Shown here: positions 53,244-61,914 of the stretch, in pieces
How positions within the stretch are numbered: position 1 is the stretch's first letter
Layout of the letters: every line of letters starts with the position of its first letter
NCBI RefSeq assembly: GCF_002763455.1
Contig: NZ_NIXK01000001.1
Location: 496,001 to 560,000, forward strand
Length of the DNA: 64,000 nt
Direction: 5' to 3'
From: Lentibacillus sediminis
GTDB lineage: Bacteria > Bacillota > Bacilli > Bacillales > Amphibacillaceae
Program-made: the position numbers and the translations under genes
The notes under the pieces: model-generated
Databases searched by the model: none
What the model was told of the DNA's origin: nothing
The model's input: the letters and a program-made list of their open reading frames with translations, nothing else

Positions 53244-53287
53244 AAGAATCCGTTTTGATTAATCTTTATCAAAATGGATTCTTTTCT
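53244..53287. terminator. Terminator between convergent genes
   Basis: AAGAATCC...GGATTCTT with inner TTTTGAT/ATCAAAA pairing, then TTCTT. It can serve the aldehyde dehydrogenase and, in reverse, the FMN reductase. Confidence 0.8.
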
Positions 53288-53308
53288 TATAGGTAAAAGA
53301 GAGAGTGA

Positions 53309-53851
53309 TTATCGATTCATGATCCCGCCCTGCAAATAAATCATTTCTTCCGCAAGTTTTTGGATTCTCTCGGAAACGCGTTCATCGATGATTTCATCAC
53401 TTTCGATTTCAAAAGATTTATTGTGGATGAAGACATTTTCTGTTGGAACAAGACCTTTAAAATAAGATAGGATGGATCCTAAATGATATTCCAATACAAG
53501 AAAATGTTTATTCGTCCATCCTGTTGCCACCATGCCTGTCACTTTATTTTTAAATGCGTATTCAGGCAGGTGATCGAACAGGTTTTTTAAGGCACCTGAG
53601 AGGGATGCTTGATAAATTGGTGTGCCGAATACGAGAAAATCTGCAGATAATATTTTTTGGGCAACATTCCATGTATCATCATTGTATCCTGCTAATGGGA
53701 GTCCGGCAGCAAATTCAATGTCAAAATCTCTCAAGTCAATTAACTCTGTATCTACAGTCGAGTCGTGGCGCTTGGCCGCAGCTAAGATACTGCTTACTGC
53801 GACGGATGTTTTTTCCCCAGCGAGTGCTCCAGATACACCGACAAGTTTCAT
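53309..53851 (-). CDS. NADPH-dependent FMN reductase
   Basis: A 180-residue flavodoxin-like protein. The phosphate-binding loop GVSGALAGEKTS is at the N-terminus, and FGTPIYQASLSGALKNLFDH matches the FMN-ring region of the SsuE/azoreductase family. It supplies reduced flavin or reduces quinones. GAGGCAA precedes its start on the minus strand. Appears monocistronic. Confidence 0.85.
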   Translation of the reverse strand: MKLVGVSGALAGEKTSVAVSSILAAAKRHDSTVDTELIDLRDFDIEFAAGLPLAGYNDDTWNVAQKILSADFLVFGTPIYQASLSGALKNLFDHLPEYAFKNKVTGMVATGWTNKHFLVLEYHLGSILSYFKGLVPTENVFIHNKSFEIESDEIIDERVSERIQKLAEEMIYLQGGIMNR

Positions 53852-54122
53852 TATTTTTGCCTCTTTTCCTATAAAATTTTATGATATTTCTAGTCTTCAT
53901 ATATATTTGTCTTATTATAATCATTTATCTCACTTTGGGTTAACTCTAGTCAAGATAACCACCTTATTTTACAGTATGGAAGTCCGCTTGCCCTAGGGTC
54001 CCTACGATATAACAATTTTGGTGAGCCCATCAGCTTCACGCTCCTTTCTATAAATAAATATAATCCAAACATCGATGGGGAATGGTTGAATTTTTACGAA
54101 TGAAAAAAGGTATTTTTTCTCT
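53852..54122. other. Intergenic stretch between divergent genes
   Basis: It lies between the FMN reductase (minus) and rpoN (plus). A 26-codon minus-strand frame (53950-54030) follows AAAGGAG at nine bases, reads MGSPKLLYRRDPRASGLPYC and could be a peptide, but nothing else supports it. No riboswitch was recognised. Confidence 0.4.
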
Positions 54123-54144
54123 CGATTATTTTGCTGAATTGTAT

Positions 54145-54168
54145 TATAATATTGTGTAAGCGCATACA
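54145..54168 (+). promoter_or_regulatory. -10 box and cre-like site of rpoN
   Basis: TATAAT at 54145-54150 is followed by TGTAAGCGCATACA at 54155-54168, which matches 13 of 14 cre consensus positions. B. subtilis sigL is known to be repressed by CcpA, so this fits glucose repression of the sigma-54 regulon. The -35 region is weak. Confidence 0.65.
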
Positions 54169-54222
54169 ATAATTGGCGGAAGCTTATGGTTTAACAAAGA
54201 TTATTCGGGGGAGTGGATTGTC

Positions 54223-55533
54223 ATGGAATTAGTTCTTCAACAAAAGCAGAAGCTTAATCTGGTAATGACAACTGAATTAAGACAGGCAATCACCTTGCTG
54301 CAATATTCCACAATGGATTTATATAACTTTCTGCAGGAACAGGCACTGGAAAATCCCTTTATAGAGTTAATCGAAAGGGAAGATCCGTATTCAAACATTG
54401 GAAAGAGTAATAGGGGAATGAGCGTAGATAATGCTGTGAAAGACTCCATGGATTGGATTAAAAATAAGGAAATGGGTGAGCGGGAAAAACTAATAGAACA
54501 AGTAAAATGGATAGATTTAAAAAAGGAAGAAAAAGCTATCCTCCACTATTTGATTCTTAATTTGGATAAAAATGGCTATTTGCCGTTAACTGTAACAGAA
54601 ATTGCGGCTGATCTAGACATTGACGAGGAAAAGATAAAGAGCGGAATTAATCATTTACAGCAATTGGAGCCGATTGGAATCGGTGCAAGGGATCTTTCTG
54701 AGTGTTTATTATTACAATTAAACTATTATTACCCGGAGGAGAGTCTGACGGAGAAAATCATAAAGGGTCATTTGGAAAACTTGGCAAACAGGAAATGGAA
54801 GGCTATCGCCAAAACGCTGGATGCCACCTTGGTCGAGGTGAAATCAGCGTATGAGATTATTCGTTCCCTTGATCCCAAACCTTGCAGGTTGGATCCAAAA
54901 CCAACAGAATATGTAAATCCGGATGTGGTGATCGAAGAAAAGGATGATAGACTTGAAGTATATTTAAACGATTCTTATGTACCGCAGATTCGTTTTGACC
55001 GCTCCTGCGTAAAAATGGCAAGCAATAAAGATACTGTACATAAATATATGGAGGATAAATATAAGAACTTCCGAATGTTAATCAGCAGCATAGAACAGCG
55101 GAGGGAAACAATTTTAAAAATAACCCGTGCAGTAATCGACAGGCAGCGTGCATTTTTTTCCAAAGGGTTTTCTGGTTTGCAGCCGCTCACGTTAAAAGAG
55201 ATTGCGGATGAAATAGGCATGCATGAGTCTACAGTAAGCAGGGCTACGATGAATAAACGTATTCAAACCCCAAAAGGCACATTTGATTTTCGGATATTTT
55301 TCACCTCAAAACTGGAAACTGCAGGTGGTGCGCCTGCATCGCAAGCCACCGTCAAGTTATTATTGGAGGATTATGTAAAAAACGAGAATAAGTCCAAACC
55401 ATATTCAGATCAAAAAATTGCTGACTATTTTAAAACGAAAAAAGGGATTGTTATTTCCCGCCGCACAGTCTCTAAATATAGGGAAGAGCTAAATATTCCC
55501 TCTTCAAGCAGGAGGAAGGAAATTGAGGTATGA
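54223..55533 (+). CDS. rpoN: RNA polymerase sigma-54 factor
   Basis: A 436-residue sigma factor (SigL in Bacillus). Region I is Gln/Leu-rich (LVLQQKQKLNLVMTTELRQA). The core-binding region follows, then the helix-turn-helix (LTLKEIADEIGMHESTVSRA) and the RpoN box at the C-terminus (SRRTVSKYREELNIPSS). It directs polymerase to -24/-12 promoters such as the one at 39467-39484 and needs an activator such as the one at 37927-39303. Monocistronic. Confidence 0.95.
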   Translation: MELVLQQKQKLNLVMTTELRQAITLLQYSTMDLYNFLQEQALENPFIELIEREDPYSNIGKSNRGMSVDNAVKDSMDWIKNKEMGEREKLIEQVKWIDLKKEEKAILHYLILNLDKNGYLPLTVTEIAADLDIDEEKIKSGINHLQQLEPIGIGARDLSECLLLQLNYYYPEESLTEKIIKGHLENLANRKWKAIAKTLDATLVEVKSAYEIIRSLDPKPCRLDPKPTEYVNPDVVIEEKDDRLEVYLNDSYVPQIRFDRSCVKMASNKDTVHKYMEDKYKNFRMLISSIEQRRETILKITRAVIDRQRAFFSKGFSGLQPLTLKEIADEIGMHESTVSRATMNKRIQTPKGTFDFRIFFTSKLETAGGAPASQATVKLLLEDYVKNENKSKPYSDQKIADYFKTKKGIVISRRTVSKYREELNIPSSSRRKEIEV

Positions 55534-55770
55534 TCTCAGATGTGGGGATCAGGTTATAGGTCTTTTTTAAGAACGCTAACGAGAGATCCAATCTGATGTT
55601 GCTGCCAAAAGCTGGCTTTTTTCGGTAATAGTTAGATAGGAATGTATTGTTCTTCATGGATATCAGCAGATCCTGTATTCCGTTCGCAGTACCACTAACC
55701 CTTTAAAATCTTCCTAATTTCCTATATACTCTATATAAACAACTAGATTAACTTAAAGGGGATAGTTTTT

Positions 55771-56160
55771 ATGCAGCGCTTGATGTGCAAAGGAAAAATT
55801 CACCGGGCAACGGTGACGGAAGCGGAACTGGATTATGTGGGAAGTATTACGATCGATTCCAAGTTAATGAAGGAAGCAGATATTAAGCCATATGAGATGG
55901 TGCAGGTCACCAGCTTGAAAAATGCGGCGAGGTGGAAGACGTATGCGATTCCGGCGCCCGAGGGTTCGAAGCGCATTTGCCTGAACGGGCCACCTGCGCA
56001 TCTGTTTTCTCCTGGGGATATTGTTATTATCCTGAGCATGGGAATGATGGATGAAGAAGAGATAGAGCAGTTGAAGCCTCGAGTTGTATTTGTGGATGAA
56101 ACAAATGAGATTACTAGTGTGGAAGCACATGATTTACATTGGCCGGAGGGTGTAAAGTAG
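55771..56160 (+). CDS. panD: Aspartate 1-decarboxylase
   Basis: A 129-residue proenzyme. It cuts itself between Gly24 and Ser25 in DYVGSITID to make the pyruvoyl group, then converts aspartate to beta-alanine for pantothenate. SKRICLNGPPAHL is the conserved substrate region. It is normally found with panB and panC; here it is alone, 78 bases before the threonine aldolase gene. Confidence 0.94.
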   Translation: MQRLMCKGKIHRATVTEAELDYVGSITIDSKLMKEADIKPYEMVQVTSLKNAARWKTYAIPAPEGSKRICLNGPPAHLFSPGDIVIILSMGMMDEEEIEQLKPRVVFVDETNEITSVEAHDLHWPEGVK

Positions 56161-56237
56161 ATTTCGGCTGGTGAGCGGGGGAGAAGCGGCAGTGTGCTTC
56201 TCCCTTATCTATATCCAATAGATTAGGAGGAATACAT

Positions 56238-57260
56238 ATGATTGATTTGCGGAGCGATACGGTGACCAAGCCGACTTTTGAGATGCGGGAGGCGGCCTTG
56301 GAAGCGGAAGTGGGCGATGATGTTTATGAGGAAGATCCAGCGGTCAACGAACTCGAGGAATATGCGGCAGCAAGGCTCGGCAAGGAAGCGGCACTGTTTG
56401 TCCCAACCGGAACCATGGGCAATCAGATTGCGGCACTGACGCATTGCCGGCCTGGTCAGGAAGTGATTCTCGAGGTAGACTCACACATTTTTTACTATGA
56501 GGGTGCAGGGATTTCCGCGCTTGCCGGGGTGCAGCCGCGAACGATTCACGGCACGCGCGGTGTAATGGATCCGGAAGCGGTGCGCGATGCGATTCGGGAA
56601 GATGATATTCACTTGCCGGAGACCGGGCTGATCTGCCTGGAAAATACACATAATCGTGCGGGTGGTGCGGTCGTGCCACTGAAAAATATGCAGGAAATTT
56701 ACCAGATTGCCCGGGAGAATGAGATTCCTGTCCATTTAGACGGTGCCAGGCTGTTTAATGCATCTGTCGCCAGCGGGGTGGATGTCAAGGACTATGCGGC
56801 CCAAGCTGACACGGTGCAGTTTTGTCTCTCCAAGGGGCTGGGTGCTCCTGTTGGATCGATCATCACTGGTACGGCGTCGTTTATCAAAAAGGCAAGAAAA
56901 TGGCGCAAGCGGCTGGGCGGCGGCATGCGGCAAGCCGGGATCATTGCTGCACCTGGTCTGGTGGCTTTAAAAACGATGGTGGGTTCATTAAGGGATGATC
57001 ATGACAATGCCCAGCTGCTTGATAGCGGACTGCGCGGAGTGGAGGGTCTTTCGATTGAAAACAAGGTTGAGACCAATATTGTGCTGGTAAATACGAAAGA
57101 GGCCGGTTTCACAGCGAAGGAATTTGTCGGAAAGCTGAAGGAAGCAGGGATTTTGGCTATTTCTTATGGGCCATACACAGTCCGGCTCACCACCCATCAT
57201 GATGTAGATCGGGAGGATATAGAGGAAGTTAATTACCGGATTAGCGGGATTGTTGGGTGA
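56238..57260 (+). CDS. Low-specificity L-threonine aldolase
   Basis: A 340-residue PLP enzyme. It starts MIDLRSDTVTKPTFEMREA, the family hallmark, and has FVPTGTMGNQIA, HLDGARLFNASVASG and the PLP lysine in FCLSKGLGAPVGS. It splits threonine or allo-threonine to glycine and acetaldehyde. It could be cotranscribed with panD; no terminator is obvious between them. Confidence 0.93.
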   Translation: MIDLRSDTVTKPTFEMREAALEAEVGDDVYEEDPAVNELEEYAAARLGKEAALFVPTGTMGNQIAALTHCRPGQEVILEVDSHIFYYEGAGISALAGVQPRTIHGTRGVMDPEAVRDAIREDDIHLPETGLICLENTHNRAGGAVVPLKNMQEIYQIARENEIPVHLDGARLFNASVASGVDVKDYAAQADTVQFCLSKGLGAPVGSIITGTASFIKKARKWRKRLGGGMRQAGIIAAPGLVALKTMVGSLRDDHDNAQLLDSGLRGVEGLSIENKVETNIVLVNTKEAGFTAKEFVGKLKEAGILAISYGPYTVRLTTHHDVDREDIEEVNYRISGIVG

Positions 57261-57267
57261 ATTTGCG

Positions 57268-57311
57268 GGAAGCTCATGGCTGAGGTTACACTGCCTCAGC
57301 CATGAGCTTCC
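57268..57311 (+). other. Very stable hairpin after threonine aldolase
   Basis: Eighteen perfect pairs (GGAAGCTCATGGCTGAGG with its complement) around an eight-base loop. No T tract follows, so it is either a 3' stabiliser or an atypical terminator. Confidence 0.75.
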
Positions 57312-57574
57312 ACTGGTATTAGGCGGTGTTATTTTGGAAACGGTTAATTGTCATCATGCTATATAAAAAAATAAAAGTTGAACAACTGTACATCTAATAG
57401 TTTCCACGATGAAAAACCGGCATAGGAATCGCCTCCACTCCGAGCCGCTAGTTAATAAAAGCGTCCTTCCACGCAATTTCCCCCAACACTAACCTTGTGC
57501 TAAAATAACAATAGAATGAGAGCTGGGATCAGTAACCCCCACTCACCTGCTAATGATTATTGGAGGAAATGAAC
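57312..57574. other. Intergenic stretch upstream of the sucrose regulator
   Basis: No gene was found on either strand. An extended -10-like TGCTAAAAT near 57496 may serve the regulator. Confidence 0.4.
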
Positions 57575-58561
57575 GTGCTGACAATCAAAGAAATTGCCGC
57601 AATGGCGAAAGTCTCCCGGTCAACGGTATCACGTGCGCTGAATAATTCGGGGTATGTCAGTGAGGAGGCGAGGAAGCGAATCGATCAAGTCATTGAAGAA
57701 ACGGGATATGCGCCGAGTGAGCAGGCGAAGTCACTCAGGACCAAAAAGACGAAAGTGATTGGCGTGATCCTTCCGACCATACAAACCGAAACAGCGAGTA
57801 AAATTGTAACAGGCCTGGACAAAGAGCTATCTCAGCATGGGTATCAGATTTTGCTGGCTAACACCAACCTGGAAAAGGAAAAAGAGCTGGAATTTCTGGA
57901 TCTCTTGAAAGCGCGCCAGGTGGATGGGATCATCCTGATTGCCACGAATACGGAGCAGGCTTTGCTGCAAAAAATAAATGCCCTTAAGATTCCGGTCGTG
58001 CTGATTGGTCAGGAAGCGGAAGATGTCGCTTCCGTCACCTATAATGATTATCACGCATCAATGGAAATTACGGCTTTCCTGATCGAAAAAGGGCATCAGC
58101 GCATTGCTTTTATTGGGGTGGACGAAACGGACCGTGCTGTTGGCTATCTACGCAAGAAGGGATTTTTCGACGAGATGGCTGCACATACCCTTATAGTGGA
58201 AGAAAACTGGGTGCAACGGGCGGTGTTTGATATTGATTCCGGTCATCAGGCGATGGAAAAAATTATTACAAATTCCACGGAAAAGCCGACTGCCGTATTT
58301 GCTGTGACGGATCGGCTGGCAGTTGGGGCAATGAGTTATTTGAAGCAAAATGGGCTTAGGATTCCCGAAGACATAGCTATGATCAGCATCGGTGCCTCAG
58401 AGATGTCCCAGTATGTGGATCCGGCTCTGACAACGATGGATTATCAGAATGAATTAGCAGGGGAAAAGGCGGCCAAGCAAGTTTTATCGTTGATTGCTGA
58501 TCCAAGTGGGAAGAAAAATGTCGTGCTGGACTATAGACTGATTATTAGAGATAGTGTATAA
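57575..58561 (+). CDS. LacI-family regulator of sucrose use
   Basis: A 328-residue repressor. The helix-turn-helix reads LTIKEIAAMAKVSRSTVSRALNN, and the sensor domain has VTYNDYHASMEITAFLIEKG and YVDPALTTMDYQNELAGEKA. GTG 57575, eight bases after GGAGGAA, gives the normal N-terminus; the frame extends upstream to 57560. Three TGGAATCGAT-type operators lie between it and the PTS gene, which it very probably represses. Confidence 0.92.
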   Translation: MLTIKEIAAMAKVSRSTVSRALNNSGYVSEEARKRIDQVIEETGYAPSEQAKSLRTKKTKVIGVILPTIQTETASKIVTGLDKELSQHGYQILLANTNLEKEKELEFLDLLKARQVDGIILIATNTEQALLQKINALKIPVVLIGQEAEDVASVTYNDYHASMEITAFLIEKGHQRIAFIGVDETDRAVGYLRKKGFFDEMAAHTLIVEENWVQRAVFDIDSGHQAMEKIITNSTEKPTAVFAVTDRLAVGAMSYLKQNGLRIPEDIAMISIGASEMSQYVDPALTTMDYQNELAGEKAAKQVLSLIADPSGKKNVVLDYRLIIRDSV

Positions 58562-58568
58562 TTGTTTG

Positions 58569-58582
58569 TGGAATCGATACCA
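58569..58582 (+). promoter_or_regulatory. Sucrose operator 1
   Basis: TGGAATCGATACCA is a near-palindrome centred on ATCGAT, just after the regulator stop codon. Confidence 0.65.
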
Positions 58583-58601
58583 GTGATTTTTATGACCATG
58601 G

Positions 58602-58615
58602 TGGAATCGATCCCG
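58602..58615 (+). promoter_or_regulatory. Sucrose operator 2
   Basis: TGGAATCGATCCCG is a variant of the same sequence, 33 bases after operator 1. Confidence 0.6.
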
Positions 58616-58689
58616 CACACTTTTTAATGGAAATAATTTCGTTTGTCGAGTTCCAGGGTGTGCATGTTCTTCATTACGCAGATCACTGG

Positions 58690-58703
58690 AAACAGCGCTT
58701 TCA
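58690..58703 (+). promoter_or_regulatory. cre-like site upstream of the sucrose PTS gene
   Basis: AAACAGCGCTTTCA matches 12 of 14 cre positions; its right half is perfect. Confidence 0.35.
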
Positions 58704-58743
58704 CTGCAGGAATCTAAGAAAAAAGCATTTTTTTAGCCATTTG

Positions 58744-58757
58744 TGGAATCGATACCA
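58744..58757 (+). promoter_or_regulatory. Sucrose operator 3
   Basis: TGGAATCGATACCA, identical to operator 1, 24 bases before the PTS start codon. Confidence 0.65.
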
Positions 58758-58781
58758 TATTTATCAAAGGAGTGAATAATC

Positions 58782-60191
58782 ATGTCGGAAAATAAAAAGA
58801 TCGCCCAGGAAATTATTGATGCAGTCGGCGGTCAGGACAATATTCAATCGGTTGCCCACTGTGCGACAAGGCTGCGTGTGGTGGTTAACGAGGAGGAGGC
58901 GATCGATAAGGACCGGGTGGAAAATATTGATAAAGTCAAGGGAGCATTCTTTAACTCGGGACAGTTTCAGGTCATTCTTGGAACCGGAACCGTCAATCGC
59001 ATTTATGAGGAAGTTGAAAAACTGGGAGCAGCTACTTCCTCAAAAGGTGAACAATCCGAAAAAGCGGCTAAAAAGGGAAATAAGCTTCAGCGTGCGATCC
59101 GCACATTCGGCGATGTCTTTGTTCCGATCATTCCGGTCCTTGTTGCAACCGGTTTATTTATGGGACTGCGCGGACTGCTCGTACAGGAGCAAATCCTTGG
59201 ATTATTCGGACTAACACCTGATGATATTCCCGCTAACTTCTTATTATATACACAGATTCTGACAGATACAGCATTTGTTTTTCTCCCTGCATTGGTAGCA
59301 TGGTCCACGTTCCGGGTATTCGGCGGGACACCGATTATCGGGGTTGTCCTTGGTTTGATGCTGGTAAGTCCTGTTTTGCCGAATGCCTGGGGTGTTGCAG
59401 AAGGGGCAGATCCGATTTACTTCTTTGATTTTATCCCTGTTGTGGGTTATCAGGGTGCGGTTCTGCCGGCATTTATCACAGGTATTCTCGGTGCAAAATT
59501 GGAAAAAAGTATTCGTAAACGTGTGCCGGAAGCTTTAGATCTAATTGTTACGCCATTTTTGACTTTACTCGTAATGAGTCTCGCAGCACTGCTTGTGATT
59601 GGACCGATTTTCCATGCTGTTGAAGGTTATATTTTACAGGGAACGCTTGCAGTATTGGGACTGCCGTTTGGCCTTGCAGGACTGATGCTTGGCTTCTTTA
59701 ACCAGATCATCGTCATAACAGGGGTGCATCATATCTTCAATTTGCTGGAGATTCAGCTATTGGAAAACTTCGGCAGCAATCCATATAACGCGATTGTAAC
59801 GGCTTCGATTGCTGCACAGGGTGGAGCGGCACTGGCTGTCGGACTGAAAACCAAATCAAAGAAATTAAAAGCACTTGCTATGCCTTCATCCCTGTCTGCA
59901 TTCCTTGGAATTACCGAACCGGCGATTTTCGGGGTGAATTTGCGATATGTTAAACCATTTGTGATGGGACTGATCGGCGGGGGTGTCGGCGGTTTCGTTG
60001 CCTCTATTGCCGGGTTGGCAGGTACTGGCATGGCTATTACTGTCATTCCTGGTACGCTTTTGTATTTGAACGAACAGATTTTCATGTATATTCTGGTCAA
60101 CCTAATTGCCATCGCTACGGCTTTCGTGCTGACTTGGGTTTTCGGATTTTCCGATAAGGACCGAAAAAAAGCGGAAATGGAACAATCGTAA
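58782..60191 (+). CDS. Sucrose-specific PTS enzyme IIBC
   Basis: A 469-residue phosphotransferase permease. The IIB domain (about 1-85) has the phosphorylated Cys in VAHCATRLRVVV. The IIC membrane domain (about 105-460) has ITGVHHIFNLLEIQLL and ITEPAIFGVNLRY. Its layout matches sucrose/trehalose-type permeases; sucrose is assigned from the hydrolase downstream. It lacks its own IIA, so it must borrow one, as B. subtilis SacP does. A truncated IIA gene lies at the end of the operon. Confidence 0.9.
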   Translation: MSENKKIAQEIIDAVGGQDNIQSVAHCATRLRVVVNEEEAIDKDRVENIDKVKGAFFNSGQFQVILGTGTVNRIYEEVEKLGAATSSKGEQSEKAAKKGNKLQRAIRTFGDVFVPIIPVLVATGLFMGLRGLLVQEQILGLFGLTPDDIPANFLLYTQILTDTAFVFLPALVAWSTFRVFGGTPIIGVVLGLMLVSPVLPNAWGVAEGADPIYFFDFIPVVGYQGAVLPAFITGILGAKLEKSIRKRVPEALDLIVTPFLTLLVMSLAALLVIGPIFHAVEGYILQGTLAVLGLPFGLAGLMLGFFNQIIVITGVHHIFNLLEIQLLENFGSNPYNAIVTASIAAQGGAALAVGLKTKSKKLKALAMPSSLSAFLGITEPAIFGVNLRYVKPFVMGLIGGGVGGFVASIAGLAGTGMAITVIPGTLLYLNEQIFMYILVNLIAIATAFVLTWVFGFSDKDRKKAEMEQS

Positions 60192-60209
60192 GGGAAGGAA
60201 GAAGCAATA

Positions 60210-61667
60210 ATGAAGGATAATCATTTAAAAGAAACTGCTGTCAAGCGAGCAGCGGAATATAGAGAGATGGCAGGTGAAGATCCGTACCGTTTGCATTTTC
60301 ATCTGATGCCGCCGGTAGGGTTAATGAACGATCCAAATGGCCTGGTGTTTTTTCAGGGAAAGTACCACTTCTTTTACCAGTGGAATCCATTTGAAACAGC
60401 CCATGGGGTAAAATTCTGGGGACACTATGTTTCAGATAACCTTGTGTACTGGGAAGAAGCTCCTGTTGCCCTGGCTCCGGATCAGTGGTATGACAGGAAT
60501 GGCTGCTATTCCGGGAGTGCAGTGGTGCATGAGGATCAAATGTATATTTTTTATACCGGAAATGTGCGTAATGATGCAGGGGAGAGGGAGTCGTATCAAT
60601 GCATGGCCGTTTCCGAGGACGGGGTTCAGTTTGACAAAAAAGGGCCGGTTATAAATGTGCCAGACGGTTATACCGCTCATTTCCGTGACCCGAAAGTGTT
60701 TAAAAAAGGCCCCCGCTGGTATATGGTTGTTGGAGCGCAGACGGTGGAAGAAAAAGGAGAGGTTGTTTTGTTTTCCTCTGATGACCTGGAAACATGGAGT
60801 TTCCAGGGAACGCTGGCCGGCAGCGACAGAAGTGGGCTGGGTTCTTTCGGTTATATGTGGGAATGCCCTGACTTCTTTGAGTTGAACGGGGAAGATATTT
60901 TGCTTGTATCTCCTCAAGGGCTGGAGCCGAACGGAATTCTGTATAACAACGTTTACCAGTCCGGTTATTTTGCCGGAAAAGCAGATTTGGAGCGGGTGAG
61001 TTATCCGCACGGCGGTTTTACGGAGCTGGACAGAGGGTTTGACTTTTATGCGCCGCAAACGATGCTGGATGGTAACGGGAGGCGGCTGCTCGTTGGCTGG
61101 ATGGGCAGTGCGGATGAAGGCAGCACGTCCCATCCTACGACCCATCATGGCTGGGTGCACGCGATGACTATTCCGCGTGTTCTGGAATGGGAGAACGGCC
61201 GCTTGCTGCAGCAGCCTGCCGAAGAACTTAAACAGTTAAGGGGGAATAATCGGGAATATAGGGATGTTTTAGTAACGGATCAGCAATCATTTGAGCTGCC
61301 TTCTTCACGTGATAATGTATTTGAACTGCAGGTGCAGGTGAAATCTTGGGATGCTGCCTCGTTTAGCCTTACAATCGGAACGAATAACCAGCTGATTTAC
61401 CGGGAAGCGACCAAGACGTTCACACTGGAGCGGGCGAATTTTGAAAAACCTAATGTGGTTGAGCGGAGACACTGTGCTTTGGATGAACTGAAAGAGATCC
61501 GCGTCTTTAAGGATACGTCGTCATTGGAAATTTTCCTTAATGGCGGGGAGGAGGTTTTTACTGCCAGGGTTTATGATGAGGCATATGATCAACTTGTCAG
61601 CTTTCATGCAGAAGGGGACTTGAAAATGGATGTGGCGAAATGGGATTTAGGCAGAATACTATTGTAA
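60210..61667 (+). CDS. Sucrose-6-phosphate hydrolase, GH32
   Basis: A 485-residue enzyme. The nucleophile Asp41 is in LMNDPNG, the transition-state Asp in HFRDPKVF and the acid/base Glu in MWECPDFFEL. A beta-propeller (about 1-345) is followed by a beta-sandwich. It splits sucrose-6-phosphate into glucose-6-phosphate and fructose. The gene follows the PTS permease by 18 bases. Confidence 0.93.
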   Translation: MKDNHLKETAVKRAAEYREMAGEDPYRLHFHLMPPVGLMNDPNGLVFFQGKYHFFYQWNPFETAHGVKFWGHYVSDNLVYWEEAPVALAPDQWYDRNGCYSGSAVVHEDQMYIFYTGNVRNDAGERESYQCMAVSEDGVQFDKKGPVINVPDGYTAHFRDPKVFKKGPRWYMVVGAQTVEEKGEVVLFSSDDLETWSFQGTLAGSDRSGLGSFGYMWECPDFFELNGEDILLVSPQGLEPNGILYNNVYQSGYFAGKADLERVSYPHGGFTELDRGFDFYAPQTMLDGNGRRLLVGWMGSADEGSTSHPTTHHGWVHAMTIPRVLEWENGRLLQQPAEELKQLRGNNREYRDVLVTDQQSFELPSSRDNVFELQVQVKSWDAASFSLTIGTNNQLIYREATKTFTLERANFEKPNVVERRHCALDELKEIRVFKDTSSLEIFLNGGEEVFTARVYDEAYDQLVSFHAEGDLKMDVAKWDLGRILL

Positions 61668-61682
61668 TGATGAGGATGACAG

Positions 61683-61859
61683 ATGCTTGGTAAGTTATTT
61701 AAGAAGCAAGAAGAAGCCGTTTCGATTGCTGCTCCGGGCAGCGGGGAAGTCACAGCATTACCCGGTGTTTTCGGAAAAATGATGGGTGACGGGATTGCGG
61801 TTAAACCGGCGATTGGCGAGATCGTCGCACCGGTGGATGAGATTTTGCCCGTTAAATAG
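61683..61859 (+). pseudogene. Truncated glucose-type PTS IIA
   Basis: A 58-residue product (MLGKLFKKQEEAVSIAAPGS, then MMGDGIAVKP and GEIVAPVDEILPVK) matches the first third of a Crr/IIA-glucose domain and then stops. The active-site histidines and the rest of the beta-sandwich are absent, so it cannot work as a IIA. It follows the hydrolase by 15 bases. Confidence 0.8.
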
Positions 61860-61872
61860 TGTACCCGGTACC

Positions 61873-61902
61873 CTGCCCGAATCGGGGAGAATTTCGGGCA
61901 GT
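61873..61902. terminator. Hairpin ending the sucrose operon
   Basis: CTGCCCGAA and TTTCGGGCAG arms. There is no long T run, so it may act weakly. Confidence 0.5.
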
Positions 61903-61914
61903 GAGTTCCGGCAC

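Noticed and set aside
53988-54060. CCTAGGGTCCC reminiscent of the guanidine-I (ykkC) riboswitch core.
   Set aside because: The GGTCCGAGAG-type partner motif and the expected stems are absent, and it is not in the leader of a guanidine-related gene.
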